Below the pieces are notes generated by a model. It was not told where the DNA came from. It saw only the letters and a list, made by a program, of their open reading frames with translations, and did no database searches. Made by a program: the position numbers and the translations under genes. DNA of 64,000 bases, taken from Gp13-AA77 sp035946735. GTDB taxonomy: Bacteria > Acidobacteriota > Terriglobia > UBA7540. Each line of letters starts with the position of its first letter. Position 1 is the stretch's first letter. This document shows, piece by piece, positions 35,269 through 44,772 of the stretch. The stretch lies in NCBI GenBank assembly GCA_035946735.1, contig DASYYZ010000155.1, positions 1 to 64,000 on the forward strand. Direction: 5' to 3'.

Positions 35269-38200
35269 CTACGTAATGGAAAGATCCACGGTGGTGGTTT
35301 CCTGGATGGCGGTGTTCGAGTTCAGGGTGCCGGTTACGGTAATGATGAAGTTCCCGGTCGGCGTTGGGGAAGTTGACGAGTTTATTCCGCGGCAGGCGCC
35401 AAGGAGCAACAAGCCAAGGAGCAGAAGACCCACGACGGCCATCCGAGTGGCCATGACGAGTCGCGGGCGTGCCACACTCGGACGATCCCACGGCTTGCCG
35501 AGCATGAGGAGCACCAACATCAGCACGAACGAAACCGCAACCAGAAGGGGCAGAGACCGCGGTGGAATTCGACGGACCCAGCGCCAGAGGGAAGCCGACT
35601 GAGTGGTGCTGATTTTGAGCGCAACTGTAGAAGGCGACGTTCCGTTAAGAGTGAGCGAACTGGGCGTGAAAGTGCATGTTGTGCCGGCCGGCAAGTTAGA
35701 GCAGGTTAGATTAACTTGCTGGTTAAAGCCGAAGAGCGGTGTCAGCACGACCGAATACGACGCCGGAGCGCCGGCAGTGACGGTGTCGAGAGCCGGAGAT
35801 CCGGCAAGGGAGAAAGTCTCGAGCAGGACCGTGAGATTTACGGTGGCGCTTTGGGAACCGCTGGTCCCGGTGACGGTGAAGATGTAAGGATTCGTTGTTA
35901 CCGCGTTGAGGTCGTTAAGTGTCAGGGTGCTGCTCTGTCCGGAGAAGATCGGATTGACGCTGAATGTGCAGTTCACACCTGGGGCGCAAGAGAGGCTGAT
36001 ATTTCCCGTGAAGCCGCTGGCCGCAGACGCCGTGATGGTCCAGGTGGCCGTTGTCGATCCATCAACCACCGAAATGGTAGGATTCTTGGACGAGACCGAG
36101 ATCAGAGCCAGTCCATTTCCCGAGAGGGCGACGCTTTGAGGGCTCCCGGTGGCGTTGTCGCTGAAGCTGAGCGCTCCTGTCCTGCTGCCGCTTGCCGTAG
36201 GGGCGAAGATAACGGTAACGGAGCAACTCTGGCCCACGTTCAGCACATTGAACTTAGCGGCGCAATTGTTGGTCTCGGTGAAATCGCCGGTAGCGGTGAT
36301 TCCGGTAATGTCGAGAGTCGCGGTGCCGGTGTTCGTGATGGTAACGGTCTGTGCCGGGCTCTTCGAGCTCACGTTGGTGTTCGGAAACACCAGGCTTGTG
36401 GGGGCCACTGTGACCGCTGTGGCTTGCGTGACGCCGGTTCCCGTCACCGTAAAGGTCTGTGGAGTGCCGAGGGCATTGTCCGTGATTGTGAACTCATCGG
36501 TCACTGTTCCTGTGGACGTCGGGTTAAAGGCGACATTGACGGTACACGTCCCGCCGGAAGGCGCCACTGTACCGATGCAATCATTCGAGTCCGTGAAATC
36601 GCTCGTGGGAGGCGCAATTTGGGTAATCTCAAGGGGCGCAGTGCCCATATTGATAACAGTCACGGTCTGAACGGAGCTGGTAACGCTGACGGCTTCATTC
36701 CCGAAATTCAGCTTGGCGGGGGACAAGGCGATGGCGGGCGCGTTGGCGGACTCGACCTTAGCTACAAAGGCGTTGCCGGCCACCCCCCCGAGATTACCCT
36801 GATAAACGTCTGCGATGACGGGAAAATTAGCCGAGGAAGTGCTACCCGAGAGGTAGACATTCCCGGTGGCGTCCACGGCCACCGCCTGACCGAAGTCCGC
36901 CCCGCTGCCGCCCATGAAACTGGAATAGTTCGCCTGAGCGCCCGAGGAATTCAATTGGGTCAGGAAGGCATCCGCGCAGGAAGTGGACCCGCAAGCGCTG
37001 CCGCCGCTGATTCCTAAAACTGCCTGAAACGGATTCACGATCGGGAAATTACTCGACTGCGTGAAACCCACAATAGAAGCGTTGCCCGAGGAGTCCACGG
37101 CGACCGCATTGCCTTGATCCACGCCGGCGCCCCCGATATAGGTCCAGTAGCTGAGGGACTTGCCTCCGGCAGTAAGCTTGGCGGCAAAAGCGTCGCCGTC
37201 TCCGGCATAGGTTACTTGAAAGGCGCCGGCGGTGGTCATCAGGTCGCTGGACTGGGTGTCGCCGGCCACGTAGATGTTTCCCGAACTGTCCAGCGCCAGC
37301 CCGAAGGCCCGATCTTGTGCGCTTCCGCCGAGATAAGTTGAGAAGACCAGGGCGGTGCCTCCGCTGCTCAATTCGGAAACAAAAGCGTCCGCGTTCCCCA
37401 TGTTCGCGGCTTGAATCGGAGTCTTGGTTGGAAAATCGGTCGAAAACGTGTACCCCGCCACATAGGCGTTACCCGAGCTATCTACCTTAATGCTCTGACC
37501 CGTATCCGCCTGCGACCCACCCAGGTAAGTCGAGTAGACCAGGGCCGTCCCCGAGAAGTTCAACTCGGTAATAAAAACATCAGACGAGCCTGCCAGAGTC
37601 GGCTGAAACGGATTCAGGGTCGGAAAGTCGGGCGACTGGGTTGATCCGGTGATGTAGGCGTTGCCTGCTGCATCGAATGTGATACCTAGACCAAAGTCCG
37701 CTTCGCTGCCGCCCAGGTACGTCGAATACGTCAGTTTGTCGCCCGTGCTCGGCAGCTCAGCGACAAAGGCGTCCCCATTACCCTTGTATACGGTCTGAAA
37801 AGCCGTGACTGTTGATGTGGTGGTGCTTAAGGGGGTAATTGGGAAATTCGAAGACGTGGTTTGACCCGTCACGAAGGCGTCACCCTTGGAGTCCACGGCT
37901 AGGGCGGTGACGCTGTCTGCTCCGGAGCCCCCAATGTAGGTGGAAAAGATCAGTTGGGTGCCGTCAGGGTTCAATTTCGAGACGAAGCCGTCGCCGTTGC
38001 CGCCGTTACTCCCCTGTTCGGGATTCAGGGTGGGGAAATTGGTCGAATTTGTTTCTCCGCCAACGTAGGCATCTCCCAAGGTGTCCACGCCGATCGCATA
38101 GGCAACATCGCCGCCGCTGCCGCCGAGATAAGTGGAATAGAGCACTGCAGGATCGATCACGAGCGGCTGGTTTCGCCGGTAGTGGCCAAGCTGGAATCCA

Positions 38201-38937
38201 AACTCATTCTTCCCCCGGCGCACATAGCGGACGCTTACGGGCTGCCGGTGAGGTTCTCTCCCTTGATAAGCGACCGGCTGCTGCAAGATGAGAGTGCCGC
38301 CGTTGACTCCGATCTCCAAGTCGCCGGATTCATTGATCTTCAACTTTTCTGCACCCTGAATCTTGAAGTCGATTTTTGAGGGATCGGACCCTGGGGCCAC
38401 CGCGAAGTCATACTCCAACTGGCCCTGATTGCCGTAGTAGACCACGTCGACGCCCGGATAAACGTTCGATTCCTTCACCCTGGCAAAGTTTGGAACATCG
38501 CTGTGCCACTTCTTAGGATCGTTACCGATGAAGTAGTTGCTCTTCCCAGGCAGCTCATCAGTTCCCGTCACAATCGCGCGCGGATTAGACCCGACGAGTC
38601 TCATTCTCAGCACAGCGGTCCCGGTCTGAAGTTCGTTATCCGACGGGCCGTTCGACTGGCTTGGCGGCTGGCCTGGCGACTGATGGCTCTTGAGCGCCAG
38701 GACTGACTCATCGCCGGTGAGGAATAAGCTATATCCCGGCCCGTGCGCCAGGAACCGGACCCGCGAATCTGTCTGGCCTTGGTTCAATTCAAAGCTGAGC
38801 GGCAGACGGCCATAGGCTGAGTCCTGCTGTCTCGATGGACCCGGTTGGCGGGCCTCTGAGCTTTGTGCAGGACAGCTCGCGGCAAGCGCCAGCGGCGCGA
38901 GAACCAGTGATATCCAGAGTAGGTGCGAATTACGCAT
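35269..38937 (-). CDS. Secreted seven-blade SBBP beta-propeller protein with membrane-hairpin C-terminus (paralogue 1)
   Basis: 1,222 residues. Signal peptide at 1-24; then the N-terminal module LPLSFELNQGQTDSRVRFLA that always precedes SBBP proteins; seven SBBP units in about 270-740, each opening with a YSTYLGGSxxD strand; two choice-of-anchor D (ASH-like) domains from about 745; Ig-like stretch; then two hydrophobic helices separated by a basic loop, a Cys (LLLGACRGINS) and a beta strand ending TTTVDLSIT. The same plan occurs in the next gene, and a similar tail in the sedolisin at 44.8-47.3 kb. Surface or periplasmic role unknown; propeller repeats suggest binding or scaffolding. Confidence 0.85.
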   Translation of the reverse strand: MRNSHLLWISLVLAPLALAASCPAQSSEARQPGPSRQQDSAYGRLPLSFELNQGQTDSRVRFLAHGPGYSLFLTGDESVLALKSHQSPGQPPSQSNGPSDNELQTGTAVLRMRLVGSNPRAIVTGTDELPGKSNYFIGNDPKKWHSDVPNFARVKESNVYPGVDVVYYGNQGQLEYDFAVAPGSDPSKIDFKIQGAEKLKINESGDLEIGVNGGTLILQQPVAYQGREPHRQPVSVRYVRRGKNEFGFQLGHYRRNQPLVIDPAVLYSTYLGGSGGDVAYAIGVDTLGDAYVGGETNSTNFPTLNPEQGSNGGNGDGFVSKLNPDGTQLIFSTYIGGSGADSVTALAVDSKGDAFVTGQTTSSNFPITPLSTTTSTVTAFQTVYKGNGDAFVAELPSTGDKLTYSTYLGGSEADFGLGITFDAAGNAYITGSTQSPDFPTLNPFQPTLAGSSDVFITELNFSGTALVYSTYLGGSQADTGQSIKVDSSGNAYVAGYTFSTDFPTKTPIQAANMGNADAFVSELSSGGTALVFSTYLGGSAQDRAFGLALDSSGNIYVAGDTQSSDLMTTAGAFQVTYAGDGDAFAAKLTAGGKSLSYWTYIGGAGVDQGNAVAVDSSGNASIVGFTQSSNFPIVNPFQAVLGISGGSACGSTSCADAFLTQLNSSGAQANYSSFMGGSGADFGQAVAVDATGNVYLSGSTSSANFPVIADVYQGNLGGVAGNAFVAKVESANAPAIALSPAKLNFGNEAVSVTSSVQTVTVINMGTAPLEITQIAPPTSDFTDSNDCIGTVAPSGGTCTVNVAFNPTSTGTVTDEFTITDNALGTPQTFTVTGTGVTQATAVTVAPTSLVFPNTNVSSKSPAQTVTITNTGTATLDITGITATGDFTETNNCAAKFNVLNVGQSCSVTVIFAPTASGSRTGALSFSDNATGSPQSVALSGNGLALISVSSKNPTISVVDGSTTATWTITASAASGFTGNISLSCAPGVNCTFSVNPIFSGQSSTLTLNDLNAVTTNPYIFTVTGTSGSQSATVNLTVLLETFSLAGSPALDTVTAGAPASYSVVLTPLFGFNQQVNLTCSNLPAGTTCTFTPSSLTLNGTSPSTVALKISTTQSASLWRWVRRIPPRSLPLLVAVSFVLMLVLLMLGKPWDRPSVARPRLVMATRMAVVGLLLLGLLLLGACRGINSSTSPTPTGNFIITVTGTLNSNTAIQETTTVDLSIT

Positions 38938-39088
38938 AAGCTGCCGACCTCGGGAGGGGGAGCGCCACCGGTGATGGCAATCGATCCCTCAATTTCGAAG
39001 TTCCCGACCCCACGGGGGACCCGGATGTTAGAACCATTACTGCAATCAGGAGCACCGGCAGAACGCAGGCCACGCCCGGAGATCCAAG
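38938..39088. other. Gap between the two SBBP genes
   Basis: 151 bases upstream of paralogue 1 on the minus strand; nothing recognised beyond an expected promoter. Confidence 0.35.
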
Positions 39089-42000
39089 TTAGCCGGGCGC
39101 GACCGAAAGATTCACCGACGTGGACCGAATCACCGTGCTATTGGTCCCCAGGGTGCCCGAAATCGTTATGACGTAGACACCGGTGGGTGTACCCACCACC
39201 ACGGGTGTCCCGATAACGTTATAGCCGTAATTCTCGCAACTCATCGCTCCGATTGTCAGCAACAGAATGCACACGACCGCCGCGTAGCGCGCACGGAGCG
39301 AGCCGCCGAGTCGTCGCCGATTCGCGGCCAATAATGCGGCAAAGAGCGCCGTCAGGCCCATCACCAGCGTCCAAAGTCCGCGCTCGAAATTCCCGGGTCC
39401 GGGTTTGCGGCGACGAGGCCATCCGCGAGAGGTCTGCTGAGTGGTAGTGGTAACGCTCAGAGTGGCTGAAGCTGTGAACGAGCCGTTCAGCGTGATCCCC
39501 GAACTGGGTGCCCACGAGCAGTCGGTCTCGTTAGGTAACGCGCTGCTGCAGCTCAGCAACACCACGCCATTGAAGCCGTTGATTCCTGTCACCGTCACGG
39601 AATAGGTGGTGGTCTTTCCCGCAGTCACGTTGGCTAAGGGAGGGGTCGCCGTCACCGAAAAGTCCTGTAGAAACACCGACAACGAGAGCGCGGAGGTGTT
39701 CGAGCCGCTGGTGCCGGTTACGGTGACGTTAGAAGGATTGGGGCTGGTCGCTGACAGGCCGGTGACCGTCAGGGTGGTGGTTTGCCCCGCCGTGATGGTG
39801 GCCGGGTTAAAAGAGCAGGTGACGCCGGAAGAGCAGGCCAGACTGATGCTCGAAGTGAAACTGCTCGCGGCCTCCGCGGTGATTGTAAAGGTGGTTGAGG
39901 TGGTGCCGATCACAATGTTGCTGGAATGCTTGCTGGCGGACAGTGCGAAAACGCCGCCTCCAGTCCCGGACAAGCCGGCTGATGGAGAACTGCTGGCATT
40001 GTCAGTAATAGTCAGCGAGCCGGTTCGGGAACCGCTGGCCGTGGGTGTGAACGTGACGGTCACCGCGCAACTGGCCCCGGCATTGAGAACGCTTCCGGCA
40101 TTAACAATATTCGGCAGCACGCCACAGGTATTGGTCTCCGCGAAGTCGCCGCTGGCGCTGATCGCAGTGATAGTGACTGCGGATTGGCTCCCGTTCACGA
40201 GCTGGACCACCTGCGACGGGCTCGTGGTTCCGATGACTTGAACCGGGAAAACCAGGGCCTTCGGAGTCAGTGTCAGCGTGCCTCCACCGCCATTGACTCC
40301 CGTTCCCGTCACTGCGATCTGGTGAGGGCTGCCGGCCGCATTATCCGTAATGGTGATCTCATCGGTCCTGGGGCCGGCGGTGGTAGGGGTAAAGGTGACG
40401 CTGATGGTGCAACTCCCGCCGCCTGCCGAAACCGTGGTGCCGCAGTTGTTGCTCACCGCATAGTTGCCGGTGGCTGTGATGCTGGTGACCTGCAGCGGCA
40501 GGCTGCCGGCGTTGATCAAGATGACCGTCTGGGCTGCGCTCGCAACGTTGAGGGCTTGGTTACCAAAGTTAATGGATTGGGGACTCAGGGCGACGCCCGG
40601 AGCATCGGTTGGATCGACCTTGGCGATAAAGGCGTTGCCATTCACGCCCGCGCCGGCGTAAGCGCCCTCCAGGGCTCCGCCGATCACAGGAAAGTTCGAT
40701 GAGGACGTGCTTCCGGCAACGTACGGAGTTCCCGAGGAGTCCATCGCCACGGTCTGGGCAAAGTCCGCCTGAGTCCCGCCAAGATAGGTGGAATACGAGA
40801 CGCTCCCTGATGCACCCAGTCTGGTCACGAATGCGTCCGAGCAAACGCCCGATACGCCCGCCGAGGTAGTGCAGTTTCCGGCGCCCGAGAGGCCCAATAT
40901 GCTTTGCAGAGGGTCATGGATTGGGAAGTCGGTCGATTGGGTGACGCCCACAACCACGGTGTCGCCGGCCGAATCTACGGCCACTCCATTGCCCTGGTCC
41001 GCCCCGGTTCCGCCGATGAAGGTCGAGTACAGCAGCGCGTTGGCGTTTGGACTCAGCTTGCTCAGGAACGCATCGCCGCTTCCTCCATACGTCGATTGAA
41101 AGGCCCCCGGAGTGGTGGGAAAGTCAGCGGACTGGGTCCCCCCCGTGACGTAGATGTTGCCCGAGTTATCGAGCGCGAGTCCGAAGGCCTGATCTTGCCC
41201 ATTGCCGCCAAGGTAAGTTGAAAATACAAAGTTTGTGCCGCTCGGGTCCAGCTCGGTCAGGAACGCATCGATTCCGCCCCCGGTCGCGGGTTGGAATGGA
41301 CTCTGGGTGGGGAAGTTGGAGGAATAAGTGTAACCGGCAATCACGGCGTTTCCGGCCGGGTCAACGGCTATGGCCTGGCCCGAATCGGTCGAAGATCCGC
41401 CAAGATAGGTCGAGTACACGAGAGCGGTTGCTGCAGAATTCACTTCCGCCACGAACGCGTCCGCCGAGCAGGTCTGGACCGTGTTAATCACCGTGCAGCT
41501 ACCGTTTCCGATCTGCAGTGGATTCGCGGTAGGGAAGTCGGGCGATTGGGTGGACCCCGTCACGTAAGCGTCGCCGGCGCTGTTTATCGCGATGCCTTGG
41601 CCCAGATCCGTGGCAGAGCCTCCGAGGTACGTGGCGTACACAAGGGAGGAACCAGTCGGATTTAGTTTGGCGATGAATGCATCCATCACGCCGCCGAAGG
41701 TCCCTTGGAACACCCCAGCCGTCACGGGAAAATCCACCGACGAGGTGCTGCCTGCGACGTAGGCGTTCCCTGTGGAATCGATCGCAATTGCGCTTGCGGA
41801 GTCAGAGCCGCTACCTCCGAGGTAGGTTGAGTAGATCAAGCCGGAACCGGTCGAATTGAGCTTGGCCACGAAAGCGCTTGCCGAACCATTTTCGGTCGAT
41901 TGCTCCGCCGATTTCACGGGAAAATTTAAGGACCCGGTGACTCCGGTGATGTAGGCAGCGCCGGAGCCGTCGACCGCAATGCCATACGCGATATCCTGCC

Positions 42001-42970
42001 CGGTGCCTCCCAGATAAGTCGAATAAGAGAGCACGGGGTCAATAATCAGAGGCCGGCTGTGGTCATAGTTCGAGACTTCCAAGCTCACTTGGTGGCCAGC
42101 GACGCGGTAGTGACCCTCGATGGGTAGTTTCTCACTTCGGAGTCCGGAGTTCGAGGTTGCTTCTGGCTGGTAGATTACCGGCTTGTGAAAGCGCAGCTCC
42201 CCGCCATCGAGCTTCACGATCAGGTCGCCACTAGCCGCCAGACTCAAGGAGCTCCGAGAGAATCGCGAGCCGGAAAGCGAGGCTCCATTTCGACCCTTGA
42301 AGCTCACGTTTCGAGTCTCCGCCTGCCGGTCGCCGGTTGCCGGCTGACCACTGCCCCCTGCCGTCGCGCTCTCCAGCGCCAGCCGGATCGCGCCAGGGTC
42401 GGCGCCGGGAGCGACTACAAAGTCGTATTCAAGGTGGCCCTGGTTGCCGTAATAGACCAGATCGATGCCAGGGTAGACGCTTTCGTATTTGACCTTCCCG
42501 TACGTGGGAACGCCAGTGCGCCACTTCTTCGGGTCGTTGCCGATGAAATAGTTGATCTTACCTGGCAACTGGTCGATTCCCCTGACGGACACGTTTGCGT
42601 TTGCGCCGACAAGCTTCATTTGCACAGCATGTGCAGACTGTCGATCCTCGTTCGTCCCCCGGTGCAACTGCCGACTGATGCCGCGTGACTGATGACTCCT
42701 GAGCGCCAAAACCGCCTCGTCGGCTGTCAGGAACAGGCTGTATCCCGGACCGTGCGCCAGGAATCGCACGTCGGAATCCGTTTGCCCCTGATTTGCCTCA
42801 AAGCTCAATGGTAGTGTCCCGTAGTCGGTCTTATCGGAGCCTGAAGCGACCACCCGCAAGCCGGATTGCGGCCCGTCCGCGGCGAAGACTGCCGCGCCCA
42901 TAAGGCACAGCATCGGCAGCGGCCACGCCGGAGCCTTCCGTTTCCGCGTTCTGTCGTTCTGCATAATCAA
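39089..42970 (-). CDS. Secreted seven-blade SBBP beta-propeller protein with membrane-hairpin C-terminus (paralogue 2)
   Basis: 1,293 residues, same order of parts as its neighbour: signal peptide at 1-31, LPLSFEANQGQTDSDVRFLA module, seven SBBP units (YSTYLGGTGQD through YSTYLGGTQAD), choice-of-anchor D domains (NFGNQALNVASAAQTVILIN; LVFPVQVIGTTSPSQVVQLV), Ig-like region, two membrane helices flanking a basic loop (NRRRLGGSLRAR) and a Cys followed by beta strands (GAMSCENYGYNVIG ... STSVNLSVAPG). It carries an extra segment near residue 200 absent from paralogue 1. Likely arose by tandem duplication. Confidence 0.85.
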   Translation of the reverse strand: MIMQNDRTRKRKAPAWPLPMLCLMGAAVFAADGPQSGLRVVASGSDKTDYGTLPLSFEANQGQTDSDVRFLAHGPGYSLFLTADEAVLALRSHQSRGISRQLHRGTNEDRQSAHAVQMKLVGANANVSVRGIDQLPGKINYFIGNDPKKWRTGVPTYGKVKYESVYPGIDLVYYGNQGHLEYDFVVAPGADPGAIRLALESATAGGSGQPATGDRQAETRNVSFKGRNGASLSGSRFSRSSLSLAASGDLIVKLDGGELRFHKPVIYQPEATSNSGLRSEKLPIEGHYRVAGHQVSLEVSNYDHSRPLIIDPVLSYSTYLGGTGQDIAYGIAVDGSGAAYITGVTGSLNFPVKSAEQSTENGSASAFVAKLNSTGSGLIYSTYLGGSGSDSASAIAIDSTGNAYVAGSTSSVDFPVTAGVFQGTFGGVMDAFIAKLNPTGSSLVYATYLGGSATDLGQGIAINSAGDAYVTGSTQSPDFPTANPLQIGNGSCTVINTVQTCSADAFVAEVNSAATALVYSTYLGGSSTDSGQAIAVDPAGNAVIAGYTYSSNFPTQSPFQPATGGGIDAFLTELDPSGTNFVFSTYLGGNGQDQAFGLALDNSGNIYVTGGTQSADFPTTPGAFQSTYGGSGDAFLSKLSPNANALLYSTFIGGTGADQGNGVAVDSAGDTVVVGVTQSTDFPIHDPLQSILGLSGAGNCTTSAGVSGVCSDAFVTRLGASGSVSYSTYLGGTQADFAQTVAMDSSGTPYVAGSTSSSNFPVIGGALEGAYAGAGVNGNAFIAKVDPTDAPGVALSPQSINFGNQALNVASAAQTVILINAGSLPLQVTSITATGNYAVSNNCGTTVSAGGGSCTISVTFTPTTAGPRTDEITITDNAAGSPHQIAVTGTGVNGGGGTLTLTPKALVFPVQVIGTTSPSQVVQLVNGSQSAVTITAISASGDFAETNTCGVLPNIVNAGSVLNAGASCAVTVTFTPTASGSRTGSLTITDNASSSPSAGLSGTGGGVFALSASKHSSNIVIGTTSTTFTITAEAASSFTSSISLACSSGVTCSFNPATITAGQTTTLTVTGLSATSPNPSNVTVTGTSGSNTSALSLSVFLQDFSVTATPPLANVTAGKTTTYSVTVTGINGFNGVVLLSCSSALPNETDCSWAPSSGITLNGSFTASATLSVTTTTQQTSRGWPRRRKPGPGNFERGLWTLVMGLTALFAALLAANRRRLGGSLRARYAAVVCILLLTIGAMSCENYGYNVIGTPVVVGTPTGVYVITISGTLGTNSTVIRSTSVNLSVAPG

Positions 42971-43089
42971 ATCAGATGGCGCAACATTAGCGCTCTAGCG
43001 CCTTCCTAGGCTCAGGTTCTTGGCCCAAAGCCGCTCGGCGGCAGCCGCCAAACGATTTACGACTGATTCCCCGGCGCCGAGGACCCATG

Positions 43090-44334
43090 CTATCGCCGGT
43101 GCGGGACCACGCTTCTGAGCAATTCCCGCGCGTCAAAGGTAAACGTGGCCGTGTAGACATCAAGGTCATAGTGCATGCTTCGGGTGTAAGCCAGTTGCAC
43201 GTCAAGGTTGTGCCAACGGGTGATATCCACGGTTCCTGAAAAGCCGTTGTCGCGCGACAACTTTGAGTTTGGGATCACAGTTGGCTGCAGCGTCTGGTCG
43301 ATAATCACCCAGTTCGACGTAGTCTCAAAAGTGCTATCGAAGAACCGGTCGTGGTGGCCGTCACCCGCCAAGTCTGAATACGGAAACACAAGGCGGCTAT
43401 AAACCTTCTGCGCCCCCGCCGGTTCCAGCCCATAGGCGGAAACTGCGACGGACACTCCTCTCAGGCGCCCTTTGCTGAACCTGTACTGCAAACCTGCTTC
43501 GGCGTCTGCCAGGAAGCCCAGGGTCTGGTAGGGCCGGGCTGTCGCGTAGGGTCTTGGCATGACGAAGCGGTTCACAGCGCCATTTGAAAAGCCGATATTG
43601 AGGAACGGCGTGTAGTTGCCGAACGGTTCCTCTATGTGGTTGAACAAATCCACGCCGAATCGCCCCGTTGAGTAGATTTTGTCCTCGCCGGAAGCGGGAA
43701 TGGTGCCGGTCAACACCGACGTATAGTTGAAGTCGTGATAAGTGTTCGTATACTTCACATCGATATAGGGCTCGCCAAGCAACGCGGACCAATAGTAGTC
43801 GTGACTGAGCACCGGCGAGAACGGGCTTCGGGTGAAGATAACCGGGAGTCCGATGTCTCCCGACAAATGTTCTGTAACGCCGTACCCGATATCGGTGTCC
43901 TCGATGATCACGTTTCCGAGCGCGCTGACGCCGTATTGTAGTTGCTCGAAGCCAAGCCATCCGGTTGGCTCAACCGCCGGTAGTGACGCTGATTGCTTGC
44001 TGGTGCTAGGGGCGGTACTGGCGGAGGTCTGAGCAGTTTGGGGCGCCGCTGCGGAGGCTTGCGGCGCTGCCGGGGGCGATGCGTCCGGCGGCGCAGCCTG
44101 GCCTCTGGCCAAGCTGCCGGTCACGATAGGCAAGAACAGCGTGGCCACCAGCACCGCGACGCCACGCCACTGCCGACCGCCGCCTGCGGCAGTGCGGGTG
44201 GGATTTTCAACCGGAGGGACAAGGGGGCGGAGAGTCTCGCGCCTCCCCGAGGGTTCGCATCTTTTAGACAAGTCCAGGTCAGCCCCCTTCTCTCGTACGG
44301 CGTTCGGGCCTTGAGCATGCGGCCATTGAGCCAT
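43090..44334 (-). CDS. Exported beta-barrel-like outer-membrane protein, unknown function
   Basis: 414 residues if the ATG at 44334 is used. A hydrophobic export helix follows only at residues 55-77 (VAVLVATLFLPIVTGSLARG), so the true start may be later, although no better ATG exists. After an Ala/Pro/Ser/Thr-rich linker (80-115) the rest is a series of aromatic-bounded strands (SHDYYWSALLGEPYIDVKYT, TPFLNIGFSNGAVNRFVMPR, TRWHNLDVQLAYTRSMHYDL) ending ATFTFDARELLRSVVPHRR, suggestive of an outer-membrane barrel. No named family. It points away from the sedolisin across 438 bases. Confidence 0.65.
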   Translation of the reverse strand: MAQWPHAQGPNAVREKGADLDLSKRCEPSGRRETLRPLVPPVENPTRTAAGGGRQWRGVAVLVATLFLPIVTGSLARGQAAPPDASPPAAPQASAAAPQTAQTSASTAPSTSKQSASLPAVEPTGWLGFEQLQYGVSALGNVIIEDTDIGYGVTEHLSGDIGLPVIFTRSPFSPVLSHDYYWSALLGEPYIDVKYTNTYHDFNYTSVLTGTIPASGEDKIYSTGRFGVDLFNHIEEPFGNYTPFLNIGFSNGAVNRFVMPRPYATARPYQTLGFLADAEAGLQYRFSKGRLRGVSVAVSAYGLEPAGAQKVYSRLVFPYSDLAGDGHHDRFFDSTFETTSNWVIIDQTLQPTVIPNSKLSRDNGFSGTVDITRWHNLDVQLAYTRSMHYDLDVYTATFTFDARELLRSVVPHRR

Positions 44335-44772
44335 GTCGGTTCCTGTTTTCGGTCCTTCCCACTACTTTCCGGCCGTGCGTACTGCGCGTTATCCGCAGGT
44401 TACGCCTTGAGCGCACCTATCTGGCTGACAACGAATTTCGGCCGACTCCTCAGCTGTTACGGGAGCCGCAGCGTCCACAGTCTTCCGAGCCCAGCCGCTG
44501 CTGAGTCTACAGCCGCAAAAGGTCAAATCGTGAGATGACGGAACGCCTAGTGTAGGTTTTCCGGCCTTCTACAAAAAAGGTGCATAACACCGCAAAATGC
44601 GTACGTCGGAATATGCTACAGACAGCCGGGCCACGTGTCAAGCAAGTGTATCGAGTGCTGAACCTGCTGACGCCGAAAAGCAGGACCACTGGAATTATGC
44701 CCTTGCGCCGCGCTTCATTTTTTCGGAACTTTTTCGAGGGTTATCCGCAATTACTTCGGCAGGTCCGACATT
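44335..44772. promoter_or_regulatory. Divergent regulatory region between barrel protein and sedolisin
   Basis: 438 bases containing both promoters. AT-richer tracts occur near 44570-44600 and 44710-44740. No convincing box pair or operator was identified and no ORF in it has coding character. Confidence 0.35.

Noticed and set aside
35716..37017. 433-residue open frame antisense to the SBBP gene
   Set aside because: Shadow of the repeat-rich sense gene; no recognisable domain, biased Gly/Arg content.
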